Part shown: positions 1 to 7,022 of the stretch, piece after piece
Layout: each line of letters starts with the position of its first letter
How positions within the stretch are numbered: position 1 is the first letter of the stretch
NCBI GenBank assembly: GCA_947625375.1
Contig: CANQOC010000002.1
Location: forward strand, 62,001 to 126,000
Direction: 5' to 3'
Source: an uncultured Clostridia bacterium
GTDB taxonomy: Bacteria > Bacillota > Clostridia > Oscillospirales > Ruminococcaceae
Length of the DNA stretch: 64,000 nucleotides
Translations under genes and position numbers: made by a program
The notes under the pieces: generated by a model
The model's database searches: none
What the model was told of the DNA's origin: nothing
Seen by the model: only the letters and a program-made list of their open reading frames with translations

Positions 1-1050
1 CCCGACCTGACGAAAAATCAACCCGACGCGCCTGCGAATTTCGGCAGCCTTGACCAACAGGCGGGTCTTAAATGGGTCAAGAGAAATATCGCGGCGTTCG
101 GCGGCGACCCCGACTGCATCACGATTTCGGGGCAGTCCGCGGGCGGCGGAAGCGTCCTGAGCCAGATGGCGAGTCCGCAGAACAGGGGTCTCTTCAACCG
201 CGCGGTCGTAATGAGCGGAATCATCAAAAATCCCTATATGCGCGGCGGAATCGGCACACCGAACACCCTTGAAAACGCCGAAAAAGAGGGTGCAGAGTTT
301 ATCCGCACCCTTGGGGTGGACAGCATCGCCGAGGCGAGGAAAATCGACGCAAAAACCGTCCTCAAAAAATATAACGAATATGTCGCCGACCATCACAGAA
401 TGTTCTCGGTCGAGGACGGAATCTTCTGCACCGGCGAGCCGTATACACAGATACTCCGCGGCGACTGCAACGACGTCCCGATGATGGCGGGAAACACCGG
501 CGACGAGTTCCCGAGCTTTATCCCAGCCGAGACCGAGGCGGAATATGCCGAAAAGGTCCGCGAAATCTTCGGAAGCGACGCCGAAAGGTTTCTCGGCACA
601 CCCGAGGCGAGGTTCGCCGAGGGCGGAATGTCCGCGAAGACGTCGGGCATCGAGCAGTCGGTCAAGGCGCTCTTCGCGGCGAAAAAGCGCTCCGGCTGTC
701 CCAACAAAAACTATTACTACCGCTTTGAGCCCGACATTCCCGGCTGGGACAATCCCGGGACATTCCACTCGGTCGACCTCTGGTTCTTCTTCGAGACTCT
801 TGCAAAGTGCTGGCGTCCCTTCGTCGGGCGGCACTATGACCTTGCGCGGCAGATGACGAATTACCTTTGCAACTTCATCAAGACCGGCGACCCGAACGGC
901 GACGACGCCGACGGTTCGGCGCTTCCCGAATGGAAGCCGTTCTGTGACGAAACGCCGGTCGAGATGAGATTCACCGGAAACGGCGCGCTACCCGAAGAGG
1001 AAAAGAAGAGCGAATTTGCACAGATGCTTAGAAAAAAGATTCTTGAATGA
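1..1050 (+). CDS. Type B carboxylesterase (para-nitrobenzyl esterase-like), 5' end cut by window
   Basis: The frame is open from base 1, so the N-terminus lies outside the window; about 349 residues are visible. It hydrolyses carboxylic esters through an alpha/beta-hydrolase Ser-Glu/Asp-His triad. Diagnostic is the stretch NFGSLDQQAGLKWVKRNI followed by FGGDP and the nucleophile elbow GQSAGG (bases about 130-147), where Gln replaces the more common Glu before Ser. A later His in TFHSVDLWFF (about base 760) fits the catalytic His, as in HxxD..F of this family. No substrate can be assigned. It ends 10 bases before luxS and may be co-transcribed with it. Family call is strong, specificity unknown. 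Confidence 0.9.
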   Translation, partial: PDLTKNQPDAPANFGSLDQQAGLKWVKRNIAAFGGDPDCITISGQSAGGGSVLSQMASPQNRGLFNRAVVMSGIIKNPYMRGGIGTPNTLENAEKEGAEFIRTLGVDSIAEARKIDAKTVLKKYNEYVADHHRMFSVEDGIFCTGEPYTQILRGDCNDVPMMAGNTGDEFPSFIPAETEAEYAEKVREIFGSDAERFLGTPEARFAEGGMSAKTSGIEQSVKALFAAKKRSGCPNKNYYYRFEPDIPGWDNPGTFHSVDLWFFFETLAKCWRPFVGRHYDLARQMTNYLCNFIKTGDPNGDDADGSALPEWKPFCDETPVEMRFTGNGALPEEEKKSEFAQMLRKKILE

Positions 1051-1060
1051 CGGAGGACAT

Positions 1061-1522
1061 ATGAAGAAAATCGCGCGCTTTACCGTCGACCACGACCGGC
1101 TTGAAAAGGGACTTTATGTCTCCCGTATCGACGGCGACGCAGTCACCTATGACATCAGAATGAAGAAGCCGAACGGCGGGGACTACCTTAAAAACGCCGA
1201 GCTGCACACCTTTGAGCACCTCTTCGCGACCTATGCGCGCAACAGCGAATACTCGGACAGCGTCATATATGTCGGTCCGATGGGCTGCCGCACCGGGTTC
1301 TATCTTGTGATGAGGGACAGCGTCGGGCGCGGCGGGTTCATCTCGCTGATTAAAGACTCCTTTAGGTTCATCGCCTCGTTCGAGGGCGAAATCCCCGGCG
1401 CAAAGCGAAAGGAATGTGGGAATTACCTTGAGCACGACCTTGACGGCGCCAAGCGCGTCGCGAGGGATATGATTGAGGTGCTTAAGGACTGGACGCCCGA
1501 GAAGATGGAATACGTCAAATAA
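1061..1522 (+). CDS. luxS: S-ribosylhomocysteine lyase LuxS
   Basis: Cleaves S-ribosylhomocysteine to homocysteine and DPD, the precursor of autoinducer-2, in the activated methyl cycle; cytoplasmic Fe/Zn homodimer. The 153-residue length is normal. Metal and catalytic residues are all visible: H49 and H53 in HTFEH with E52, catalytic C76 in GPMGC, and C119 in KECGNY as the third metal ligand. The ATG at 1061 follows CGGAGGA with good spacing; an upstream in-frame ATG at 1016 lies inside the esterase gene and is rejected. No mtn/pfs gene is adjacent. It is followed at once by a long inverted-repeat element. Confidence 0.97.
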   Translation: MKKIARFTVDHDRLEKGLYVSRIDGDAVTYDIRMKKPNGGDYLKNAELHTFEHLFATYARNSEYSDSVIYVGPMGCRTGFYLVMRDSVGRGGFISLIKDSFRFIASFEGEIPGAKRKECGNYLEHDLDGAKRVARDMIEVLKDWTPEKMEYVK

Positions 1523-1525
1523 AAC

Positions 1526-1739
1526 AAGGGAGAGGTTTAGCCCCTCTGAGACAAGAAAACAAGAGCGTCCGGCGGACGCTGCAAAGCACCGCAGAATCGC
1601 TCAAAGCTGCCAGATTCAAGGCGGCGGCTCGCACGCACTCCTTTGTGGAATGCAAGAGCCGCCAACAATGAAGATGGCGGCTTTGAGTTAGATTCTGCGG
1701 TCTTGTTTTCTTGTCTCAGAGGGGCGTTTCTTCTCCCTT
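1526..1739. repeat. Long nested inverted-repeat element (MITE-like or structured RNA)
   Basis: About 214 bp between two convergent genes that fold almost completely on themselves. Arms pair in order: 1526-1533 with 1732-1739 (8 bp), 1541-1564 with 1701-1724 (24 bp, perfect), 1589-1598 with 1691-1700 (10 bp, perfect), 1600-1611 with 1676-1687 (12 bp including one G-T), and an inner stem 1623-1630 with 1656-1663 (8 bp). A side hairpin sits at 1564-1580. No ORF, no obvious target duplication. It is far larger than an ordinary terminator. Could be a non-autonomous mobile element or a bidirectional termination structure. Confidence 0.75.
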
Positions 1740-1743
1740 TCCT

Positions 1744-2781
1744 TTACTCCGCCGGTATGACCTCGGCGCTGAAGCTTTCGACCTCAATGTCGCATTCCGC
1801 GTAACGGTTATACATCGAGAAGCGGTACTCGCCGCTGTAGGCGAGCGGGTATTCGAGGACCGTCTCATAGCCGTCGAGGAGGATGTCGGCGGGGTATATC
1901 CATGTGTTGACGTCCTGATACGCCGGACCCTCGGTCTCGGCGATGGGATTGGACGGGTCGAGATAGAATCCGACCATGACGCTCTCGCCGATTTTCTCCT
2001 CGGGGACGTCCTTGAACTTCACCCTGAATCTCACGCGGTCGCCCTTCTTCGCGGTCGTCGGCTCTGTCCCAAGGACGACGGTCTCGCCGTCCTTGACCGT
2101 GAAATCGGTCGTGCCGGGTTCGATTTCCGTGACGTCACCCTCGGGCGGCGCAAAGAAGCCGGTCGGGGTGAAATCGAGCTTCATCACGGTGTCGCCGGTC
2201 AGCGGGTAGATGTAATAGGTGTAGCCGCAGGACTCGGAGTCGAGCATCACAAAGGTGTTTTCGTCCTTTCGGGTGAGGGTAAATTCGCTCCACGGTCCGA
2301 CCATATAGATGCTCCCGCCGATGTCGATGCGGTATGAGCCGATGTCGGCGATTTCGGCGCCGTCCTTTTCCTCATAGAATCTGAACGGACTTGTTTCAAG
2401 CTCCGCAAGACCCGCGAAGACCGTCATGATTTCGGCCTCCGAATCGCCGAGGTTTGCCGACGGGTATTCAATCTTATACTTCATTCCCATGGGGCGGTAG
2501 ACCGCAGGGTCGAATATCGACTGGGTCACCCCGGTGATTTTGCCCTCGTCGTTGAACTGCGCCTCCGCCGACTCGCCATACTCCGCGCCTCTTAATAGCG
2601 GGAATCCCGCCGCACAGAGGAGCACCAGCGCCGCTGCAATCGCGGCAACAATAAGAATCTTTTTTGTCTTCATAACCTTTCTCCTTTCGGATTCAGCCAA
2701 AGCTATTCCGGCGTCAATCCGGCGGCAAAGCTCTTCGGGTATCTCAATTTCGCCGAATAATCTGTCGAGAGAACCGTTCAT
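1744..2781 (-). CDS. Membrane-anchored protein, putative anti-sigma factor
   Basis: 345 residues. A charged cytoplasmic N-terminus (about 1-40, with EIPEELCRRIDAGI and ERRKVMKTKK) is followed by one transmembrane segment (about 42-62, ILIVAAIAAALVLLC) and a large extracellular part with no family I recognise. The start overlaps the stop of the upstream ECF sigma gene by 4 bases (ATGA), which indicates translational coupling. This order and topology are typical of sigma/anti-sigma pairs in Clostridia. The inhibitor role is inferred from position and topology only; no zinc-binding ASD motif (HxxxCxxC) is present. Confidence 0.65.
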   Translation of the reverse strand: MNGSLDRLFGEIEIPEELCRRIDAGIALAESERRKVMKTKKILIVAAIAAALVLLCAAGFPLLRGAEYGESAEAQFNDEGKITGVTQSIFDPAVYRPMGMKYKIEYPSANLGDSEAEIMTVFAGLAELETSPFRFYEEKDGAEIADIGSYRIDIGGSIYMVGPWSEFTLTRKDENTFVMLDSESCGYTYYIYPLTGDTVMKLDFTPTGFFAPPEGDVTEIEPGTTDFTVKDGETVVLGTEPTTAKKGDRVRFRVKFKDVPEEKIGESVMVGFYLDPSNPIAETEGPAYQDVNTWIYPADILLDGYETVLEYPLAYSGEYRFSMYNRYAECDIEVESFSAEVIPAE

Positions 2782-3275
2782 TCTAAGCCCTCCTTTAGCT
2801 TTGAAACAGCTCGGTAATACACCGATTTGGCGGTCCCGAGCGGGATTTTAAGCGCCTCGGACGCCTCGCCGAAGGTCATGCCGTATCGGTGCTTTAAAAT
2901 AATCATGCTCTTTTCGGGCGGGTCGAGCCGGTCGATGAGGTCGGTCAGCGCAATCCGCGAGACAACGGCGTCCTCTTCCGAGACCGGGTCGGAAAGCTCG
3001 CCGGTCTCGTCGAAAGAAACCGTCCTGCCGCTCTTTCTCAGCCTGTCGAGGCAGCAGTTTATGACGGTGCGGACCGCCCACGTCCGGAAAAGACTTCGGT
3101 CCTTAAGGGTGTTAATCTTTTTACAGCAGCGGTATGCCGCGTCCTGCACCGCGTCGAGGGCGTCGTCGCGGTTTTTCAGATATATGAACGCCACGCGGTA
3201 AAGCTCGCCGCCGATGTCGCCGAACGCTTCGCCGAGAAAACGGCGCGTCTCGCAGTCCGAAATCCTTCCGCCCAT
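2778..3275 (-). CDS. ECF-type RNA polymerase sigma factor
   Basis: About 165 residues with the two-domain layout of group 4 sigma factors. Region 2 covers about residues 15-85 (LYRVAFIYLKNRDDALDAVQ, then FRTWAVRTVINCCLDRLRK), and region 4 about 105-165 (LPPEKSMIILKHRYG-like stretch and a helix-turn-helix GEASEALKIPLGTAKS). A GTG at 3284 touches the Shine-Dalgarno AAGGAAG directly; the ATG at 3275 sits 8 bases after it and is preferred. Directs transcription of a small stress or envelope regulon, probably held inactive by the overlapping downstream gene. Confidence 0.88.
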   Translation of the reverse strand: MGGRISDCETRRFLGEAFGDIGGELYRVAFIYLKNRDDALDAVQDAAYRCCKKINTLKDRSLFRTWAVRTVINCCLDRLRKSGRTVSFDETGELSDPVSEEDAVVSRIALTDLIDRLDPPEKSMIILKHRYGMTFGEASEALKIPLGTAKSVYYRAVSKLKEGLE

Positions 3276-3307
3276 ATTTTTCACTTCCTTTTTGCAGCTG
3301 CATATAT

Positions 3308-3313
3308 TAGACG
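3308..3313 (-). promoter_or_regulatory. Putative ECF-type -10 element upstream of the sigma gene
   Basis: On the minus strand the sequence CGTCTAATATA occurs about 35 bases before the start. A CGTC core is the usual -10 of autoregulated ECF sigma genes. The matching -35 is unclear (a TGAGCTAAAC-like stretch about 16 bases upstream), so this is tentative. Confidence 0.35.
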
Positions 3314-3364
3314 TTTCGGGAGCGCGTTTAGCTCACCGTCATCGAAAAAATAAAAAATTTTATG

Positions 3365-3376
3365 TTTATCGATAAA
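3365..3376. promoter_or_regulatory. 12-bp palindrome TTTATCGATAAA, possible operator
   Basis: A perfect palindrome 6 bases upstream of the -35 of the DUF2975/XRE promoter. It could be the binding site of the XRE regulator encoded downstream, or simply an AT-rich upstream element. Confidence 0.35.
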
Positions 3377-3382
3377 AAACTA

Positions 3383-3411
3383 TTGACAAACATAAACCGT
3401 TGTGATATACT
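3383..3411 (+). promoter_or_regulatory. Sigma-A promoter of the DUF2975/XRE operon
   Basis: TTGACA at 3383-3388, 17-base spacer, TATACT at 3406-3411 with an extended -10 TG. Leads into a GGAGGA ribosome-binding site before 3449. Confidence 0.85.
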
Positions 3412-3448
3412 CCAATCATCGGCCGAAAAATAATATTGGAGGAATATT

Positions 3449-4033
3449 ATGGAAAAATTAACTAAGACCGCGAGAATTCTCGACGTTTTCGCGAAAATTC
3501 TCTTTATTTTCTGCATCGTCTCGATTTGTATGATTATCGCCGCGAATATTTTTATGGCTGTAGCGATAAATCTGCCGATAGAGGATATGCCCAAGGCGCT
3601 TTCGCTGGTTTTCGATTTTGATGACAGCGATTTCGCGGTCATTGAAAACGGGCAGCTTTTGGTCACAAAGCAGCAGCTTGCGATTTATATCCTGACATTC
3701 AGCATTACCTTGGCGATTTCGGTCGTCATTCTGATGATTGGCGCAAAGCTTTTCCGGAGGATTCTTGTGCCGATGAAGGAGGGGCGGCCGTTCGAGGAGG
3801 GAATTTCGGCGGTCATCAAAAAATTCGGGCACTTTGTCCTCGCCGCGACAGTGATTCGCGCGTTTATCGGCTTCCTGTTCGACACCGTTTTAATCGCCAT
3901 CTCCGCCGAACCCGAGCCCTTGCCGATAACGGTTTCGCTCGACGGAATTTTCGCGGCGATACTGATTTATTTAATCAGCTATATTTTCCACTACGGCGAA
4001 GAGCTCCAGAAGCAGGCCGACGAGACGCTCTGA
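3449..4033 (+). CDS. DUF2975 family membrane protein
   Basis: 194 residues with four hydrophobic segments: about 13-40 (ILFIFCIVSICMIIAANIF), 72-95 (LAIYILTFSITLAISVVILM), 128-148, and 160-182. The layout and the pairing with a short Cro/C1-type regulator (YozG type) match DUF2975 proteins, whose function is unknown. Start chosen after a TTGGAGGAA Shine-Dalgarno. Ten bases separate it from the XRE gene, so they form one transcript. Likely an integral cytoplasmic-membrane protein. Confidence 0.8.
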   Translation: MEKLTKTARILDVFAKILFIFCIVSICMIIAANIFMAVAINLPIEDMPKALSLVFDFDDSDFAVIENGQLLVTKQQLAIYILTFSITLAISVVILMIGAKLFRRILVPMKEGRPFEEGISAVIKKFGHFVLAATVIRAFIGFLFDTVLIAISAEPEPLPITVSLDGIFAAILIYLISYIFHYGEELQKQADETL

Positions 4034-4042
4034 GGTGAAACT

Positions 4043-4255
4043 ATGGCAATCATTTTAAGGCTTGACCGCGTTATGGCGGACAGAAAAATCTCGCTCAACG
4101 AGCTTTCCGAGCGGGTCGGCGTCTCGAACGTCAACCTCTCGAAAATCAAGACCGGAAAGGTCTCGGCAATCCGATTCTCCACCCTCGACGCCATCTGCCG
4201 TGCCCTCGACTGCCAGCCGGGGGACCTGCTGGAATATACGGACAAGGAGCCGTGA
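4043..4255 (+). CDS. Small XRE-family transcriptional regulator (YozG-like)
   Basis: 70 residues, nearly all helix-turn-helix: ISLNELSERVGVSNVNLSKI is the HTH core, followed by the conserved ending LDAICRALDCQPGDLLEY. This ending is characteristic of the short regulators that accompany DUF2975 membrane proteins. GAGGTG-type ribosome-binding site 5 bases before the ATG. Probably controls its own operon, whose promoter carries a palindrome at 3365-3376. Target outside the operon unknown. Confidence 0.88.
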   Translation: MAIILRLDRVMADRKISLNELSERVGVSNVNLSKIKTGKVSAIRFSTLDAICRALDCQPGDLLEYTDKEP

Positions 4256-4271
4256 CCGCTCACATTCAAAA

Positions 4272-4304
4272 ATCCGCCCCGGATTTCCGGAGCGGATATT
4301 TTTT
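4272..4304 (+). terminator. Rho-independent terminator after the XRE gene
   Basis: Stem ATCCGCCCCGGA / TCCGGAGCGGAT (12 bp, one mismatch, 2-base loop), followed by ATTTTTT. Confidence 0.85.
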
Positions 4305-4312
4305 CGGTATTA

Positions 4313-5458
4313 TTACGCCTCTGCGGTTTCGGCGTCCGAGGCGTCGGTATAGTGGCGGAGGACGAAGCGGTCGGCGTCGCGGCCCATCTCCTTTGCCTCA
4401 TACATCGCCTTGTCGGCGAGCTCGAAGAGCGTCTCGAACTCAACCTTCTGGTTCTTGCAGATGACCGCGCCGATACTCGAGAAGACCTTTATCGCGCCGG
4501 TCTCCTGTGCCCTTCTGCCGATAAGCTCGCTTATATAGCGGCACTTCTTTTCGAGAGCGTCCTCGTCGTCGAGGCCGTCGGCCAGAACGATGAATTCGTC
4601 GCCGCCGAAGCGCCCGATGATGTCGCTGTCGCGGAAGAGGCTCAGAAGCGTACTGCTCATGCAGCGGAGAATGTTGTCGCCCATGTCGTGCCCGTAGTTG
4701 TCGTTGATGTGCTTGAAGTTGTTGAGGTCGAGGACGATGAACGCACAGTTGACCCTCGGATTTCTCGCGAAGAGATACCTCTCGATTGCGTCCTCATATC
4801 CCCTCTTGTTAAAGATGTTTTCGAGCAGCGGGTCGCGCATACTCAGCGACTTATATTTCATCTTGGTCTCGAAGCTTGTGACCTGTGTCGTCCTGAAGTG
4901 TTCGCCGACGGCGAGGGCGACAAGCGTTCCGACAATCGCGATAAACACGTCGTACCGCCAAGCGTATTCATAGTCGACCTTGTGCATCATGTCCGCAAAG
5001 ATGAACACGATTCCGAAGGCGGCGAGATAGATGTTCGACACCTTCGACGGGAAATATAGTCCCGAAGCAAGCGCGACGATTACTATCGGCATAAAGCAAG
5101 CGGGAGATTCTGCGTGAGCATAAATGTCTATCAGAATGATAAATATTGCCGCCACAACATTATAAGAGAAGCAAATCGCCGAAATGAGCCTCGGGTTTGC
5201 CTTCCCCTTTCGCAGCAGGAACGCCACCACGCCGTATGCCAGCGCCACCGGGATATATGCGATATGAACCGGAGCCGGGGACCATGTCGGCATAAGAATC
5301 TTTGCCGCCGCCAAAAGGATGACGACAAGAATCAGCGAAGTCAGCGAGAGCTGCAGCAAGGTGCTGATGTTGTTTTGGGCGATATTCCTCTTGCCTTCAA
5401 CAAGGTACAGCTTTTCCCTTTCTTTTCTGTCCTGTATGATTGCCGAAATTTTCTGCAT
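4313..5458 (-). CDS. Membrane diguanylate cyclase (GGDEF)
   Basis: 381 residues. About six hydrophobic segments occupy residues 35-185, then a GGDEF domain (about 205-370) that makes cyclic di-GMP from two GTP. The active-site motif GGDEF is intact at 285-289, and an inhibitory I-site RxxD (R276-D279) stands exactly five residues before it, so product feedback inhibition is expected. The DxxxFKxxND stretch (LDLNNFKHINDNYGHDMGD) is also complete. No named sensory domain in the membrane part. Last gene of the c-di-GMP operon, 51 bases after the Hpt gene. Confidence 0.93.
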   Translation of the reverse strand: MQKISAIIQDRKEREKLYLVEGKRNIAQNNISTLLQLSLTSLILVVILLAAAKILMPTWSPAPVHIAYIPVALAYGVVAFLLRKGKANPRLISAICFSYNVVAAIFIILIDIYAHAESPACFMPIVIVALASGLYFPSKVSNIYLAAFGIVFIFADMMHKVDYEYAWRYDVFIAIVGTLVALAVGEHFRTTQVTSFETKMKYKSLSMRDPLLENIFNKRGYEDAIERYLFARNPRVNCAFIVLDLNNFKHINDNYGHDMGDNILRCMSSTLLSLFRDSDIIGRFGGDEFIVLADGLDDEDALEKKCRYISELIGRRAQETGAIKVFSSIGAVICKNQKVEFETLFELADKAMYEAKEMGRDADRFVLRHYTDASDAETAEA

Positions 5459-5509
5459 TTATTTGTAACCTCCTCGTTGCCTTGGCATAAGCTTACGCCG
5501 GAAGCAGGA

Positions 5510-5860
5510 TTATTCGTTTATTGCGTCGACAACCGCCCTGTATGACTTGTCAATTTCGGGCATCATCGCCTTTGCCTTGTCGTTGTCTCCGCTTCTGAAG
5601 GCTTTGACCTGTTCGGTCAGCAGCCCGTTAAGCACTGTCATCGAAAGGTTTCCGCTGACGCCCTTAAGGGTATGCGACGCGGCAAGCGCTGCCTCGAAGT
5701 CCTCTCCGTCAAGGGCATCACAGAGCTTCTGATAGTTTTGGTCGGCGAGGAATTTCTTTAGGAACTTTTCCATCATTCCCTCGTTGCCCATAAATCTTTC
5801 AAGCGCATCGGAAACGTCGATGCCGGCGCCCTTAAGGCGGTTTATTCTCTCTTCGTTCAC
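5510..5860 (-). CDS. Hpt (histidine phosphotransfer) domain protein
   Basis: 116 residues forming one four-helix Hpt domain. The phospho-accepting histidine is H63 in ASHTLKGVSGNL, the standard HxLKG motif. It would carry a phosphoryl group between receiver domains of a phosphorelay. The obvious partner is the REC domain of the HD-GYP protein encoded 27 bases upstream. No histidine kinase is encoded in this operon, so the phosphate source must lie elsewhere. Confidence 0.9.
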   Translation of the reverse strand: MNEERINRLKGAGIDVSDALERFMGNEGMMEKFLKKFLADQNYQKLCDALDGEDFEAALAASHTLKGVSGNLSMTVLNGLLTEQVKAFRSGDNDKAKAMMPEIDKSYRAVVDAINE

Positions 5861-5887
5861 AGGATTTCCCCCTTTACAGTTTATGTA

Positions 5888-6979
5888 TCATTCGTGCTTA
5901 ACATAGAGCTTGCTGAGCTCTTCCTCGACCCGGAAGAAGCATTCCAGAAGCTTGGGGTTAAAAACTCCGCACTCTCCGTCCTTAATCATCTGTACGACCT
6001 TTTCGCGGGGGAAAGCGTCCTTATACACGCGCTTACAGCTGAGCGCGTCGTATACGTCGGCGATGGACACAATCTGTGCCCACATTGATATCTCGTCGCC
6101 CTTAAGGCCGTCGGGATATCCCTTTCCGTTCCAGCGCTCGTGGTGATGGCGGGCGATGTCGTAGGCATATTCATATATGCCGTTGTCATGAAGCTGCGGG
6201 ATTTTTTCGAGGAGGAGTCCGCCCTGTGTCGTATGAGTTTTCATAATCTCGAATTCCTCGGGGGTAAGCTTTCCCGGCTTGCCGAGGATATTGTCGGGTA
6301 TTGCGATTTTTCCGACGTCGTGCATAATCGAGGCAATCGCGATGTTCTCGATTTCGGTCTCGGAAAGACCATCGCCGAGCTCGGTGTTGCGGAGCAAAAA
6401 TCCGGTGATGTCGCGGATTCTCCTGACGTGCTCCCCCGACTCGCCGTTTCGGAACTCGATTGCGGTCGAAAGCGCTTCAATCATGCCCTGATTCAGCGCG
6501 ATAATCTTCTTCGCGTTTTCCAAAAGCTCGGCATTCTGCTTTTCGACGCGGTTGTCGAGGCGCTTTCTCGCCCTGAACAGCTCGACAATCGAGTTGATTC
6601 TTCTCAGGACGATATAGGGGGTCACCGGCTTTAATATGACGTCCATAACCCCGAGGTGATACGCCTCGTGGAGAGAGTCGCTGCTGACCTCGGCGGTAAT
6701 AAGAAATACCGGTATTTTCGACAGAAGTCCGCGGTCATAGAGGTTTCTCAATACCTCGATGCCGTTCATCTCGGGCATCATAACGTCTAAAAGGACCGCA
6801 CAGTATTTCGATGGGTCCGCGAGAATTTTTTCGAGTCCGACCCGGCCGTTTTCGGCCTCGTCGGTGGAATAATAGGGGGAGAAAATGTTGTCGAGGATAC
6901 CCCTGTTGATTTCGTCGTCGTCGACGATGAGAATCATGTCCGATACAAACTCATCGTCCTTATTTACTACAATCGGCAT
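5888..6979 (-). CDS. Response regulator with HD-GYP phosphodiesterase domain
   Basis: 363 residues. An N-terminal receiver domain (about 14-130) has the acidic pocket VDDDE, phospho-acceptor D65 in LLDVMMP, and a switch Lys in LKPV. A linker helix (about 132-160) leads to an HD-GYP domain (about 165-345) with H220-D221 in MHDVGKI, the HHE at 279-281 and the GYP at 287-289 in NGKGYPDG. All metal-binding residues look intact, so it probably degrades c-di-GMP to pGpG or GMP. Start after AAAGGTG. Second gene of the c-di-GMP operon. Confidence 0.94.
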   Translation of the reverse strand: MPIVVNKDDEFVSDMILIVDDDEINRGILDNIFSPYYSTDEAENGRVGLEKILADPSKYCAVLLDVMMPEMNGIEVLRNLYDRGLLSKIPVFLITAEVSSDSLHEAYHLGVMDVILKPVTPYIVLRRINSIVELFRARKRLDNRVEKQNAELLENAKKIIALNQGMIEALSTAIEFRNGESGEHVRRIRDITGFLLRNTELGDGLSETEIENIAIASIMHDVGKIAIPDNILGKPGKLTPEEFEIMKTHTTQGGLLLEKIPQLHDNGIYEYAYDIARHHHERWNGKGYPDGLKGDEISMWAQIVSIADVYDALSCKRVYKDAFPREKVVQMIKDGECGVFNPKLLECFFRVEEELSKLYVKHE

Positions 6980-7022
6980 AGTTCACCTTTTCCGCCCGCT
7001 CGGGGGCTGTATTTTTGATGAC

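Noticed and set aside
1711..2337. 208-residue plus-strand frame opposite the anti-sigma gene
   Set aside because: Antisense shadow of a well-supported minus-strand gene with no start signal.
4352..5059. 235-residue plus-strand frame opposite the GGDEF gene
   Set aside because: Shadow ORF typical of GC-rich coding regions.
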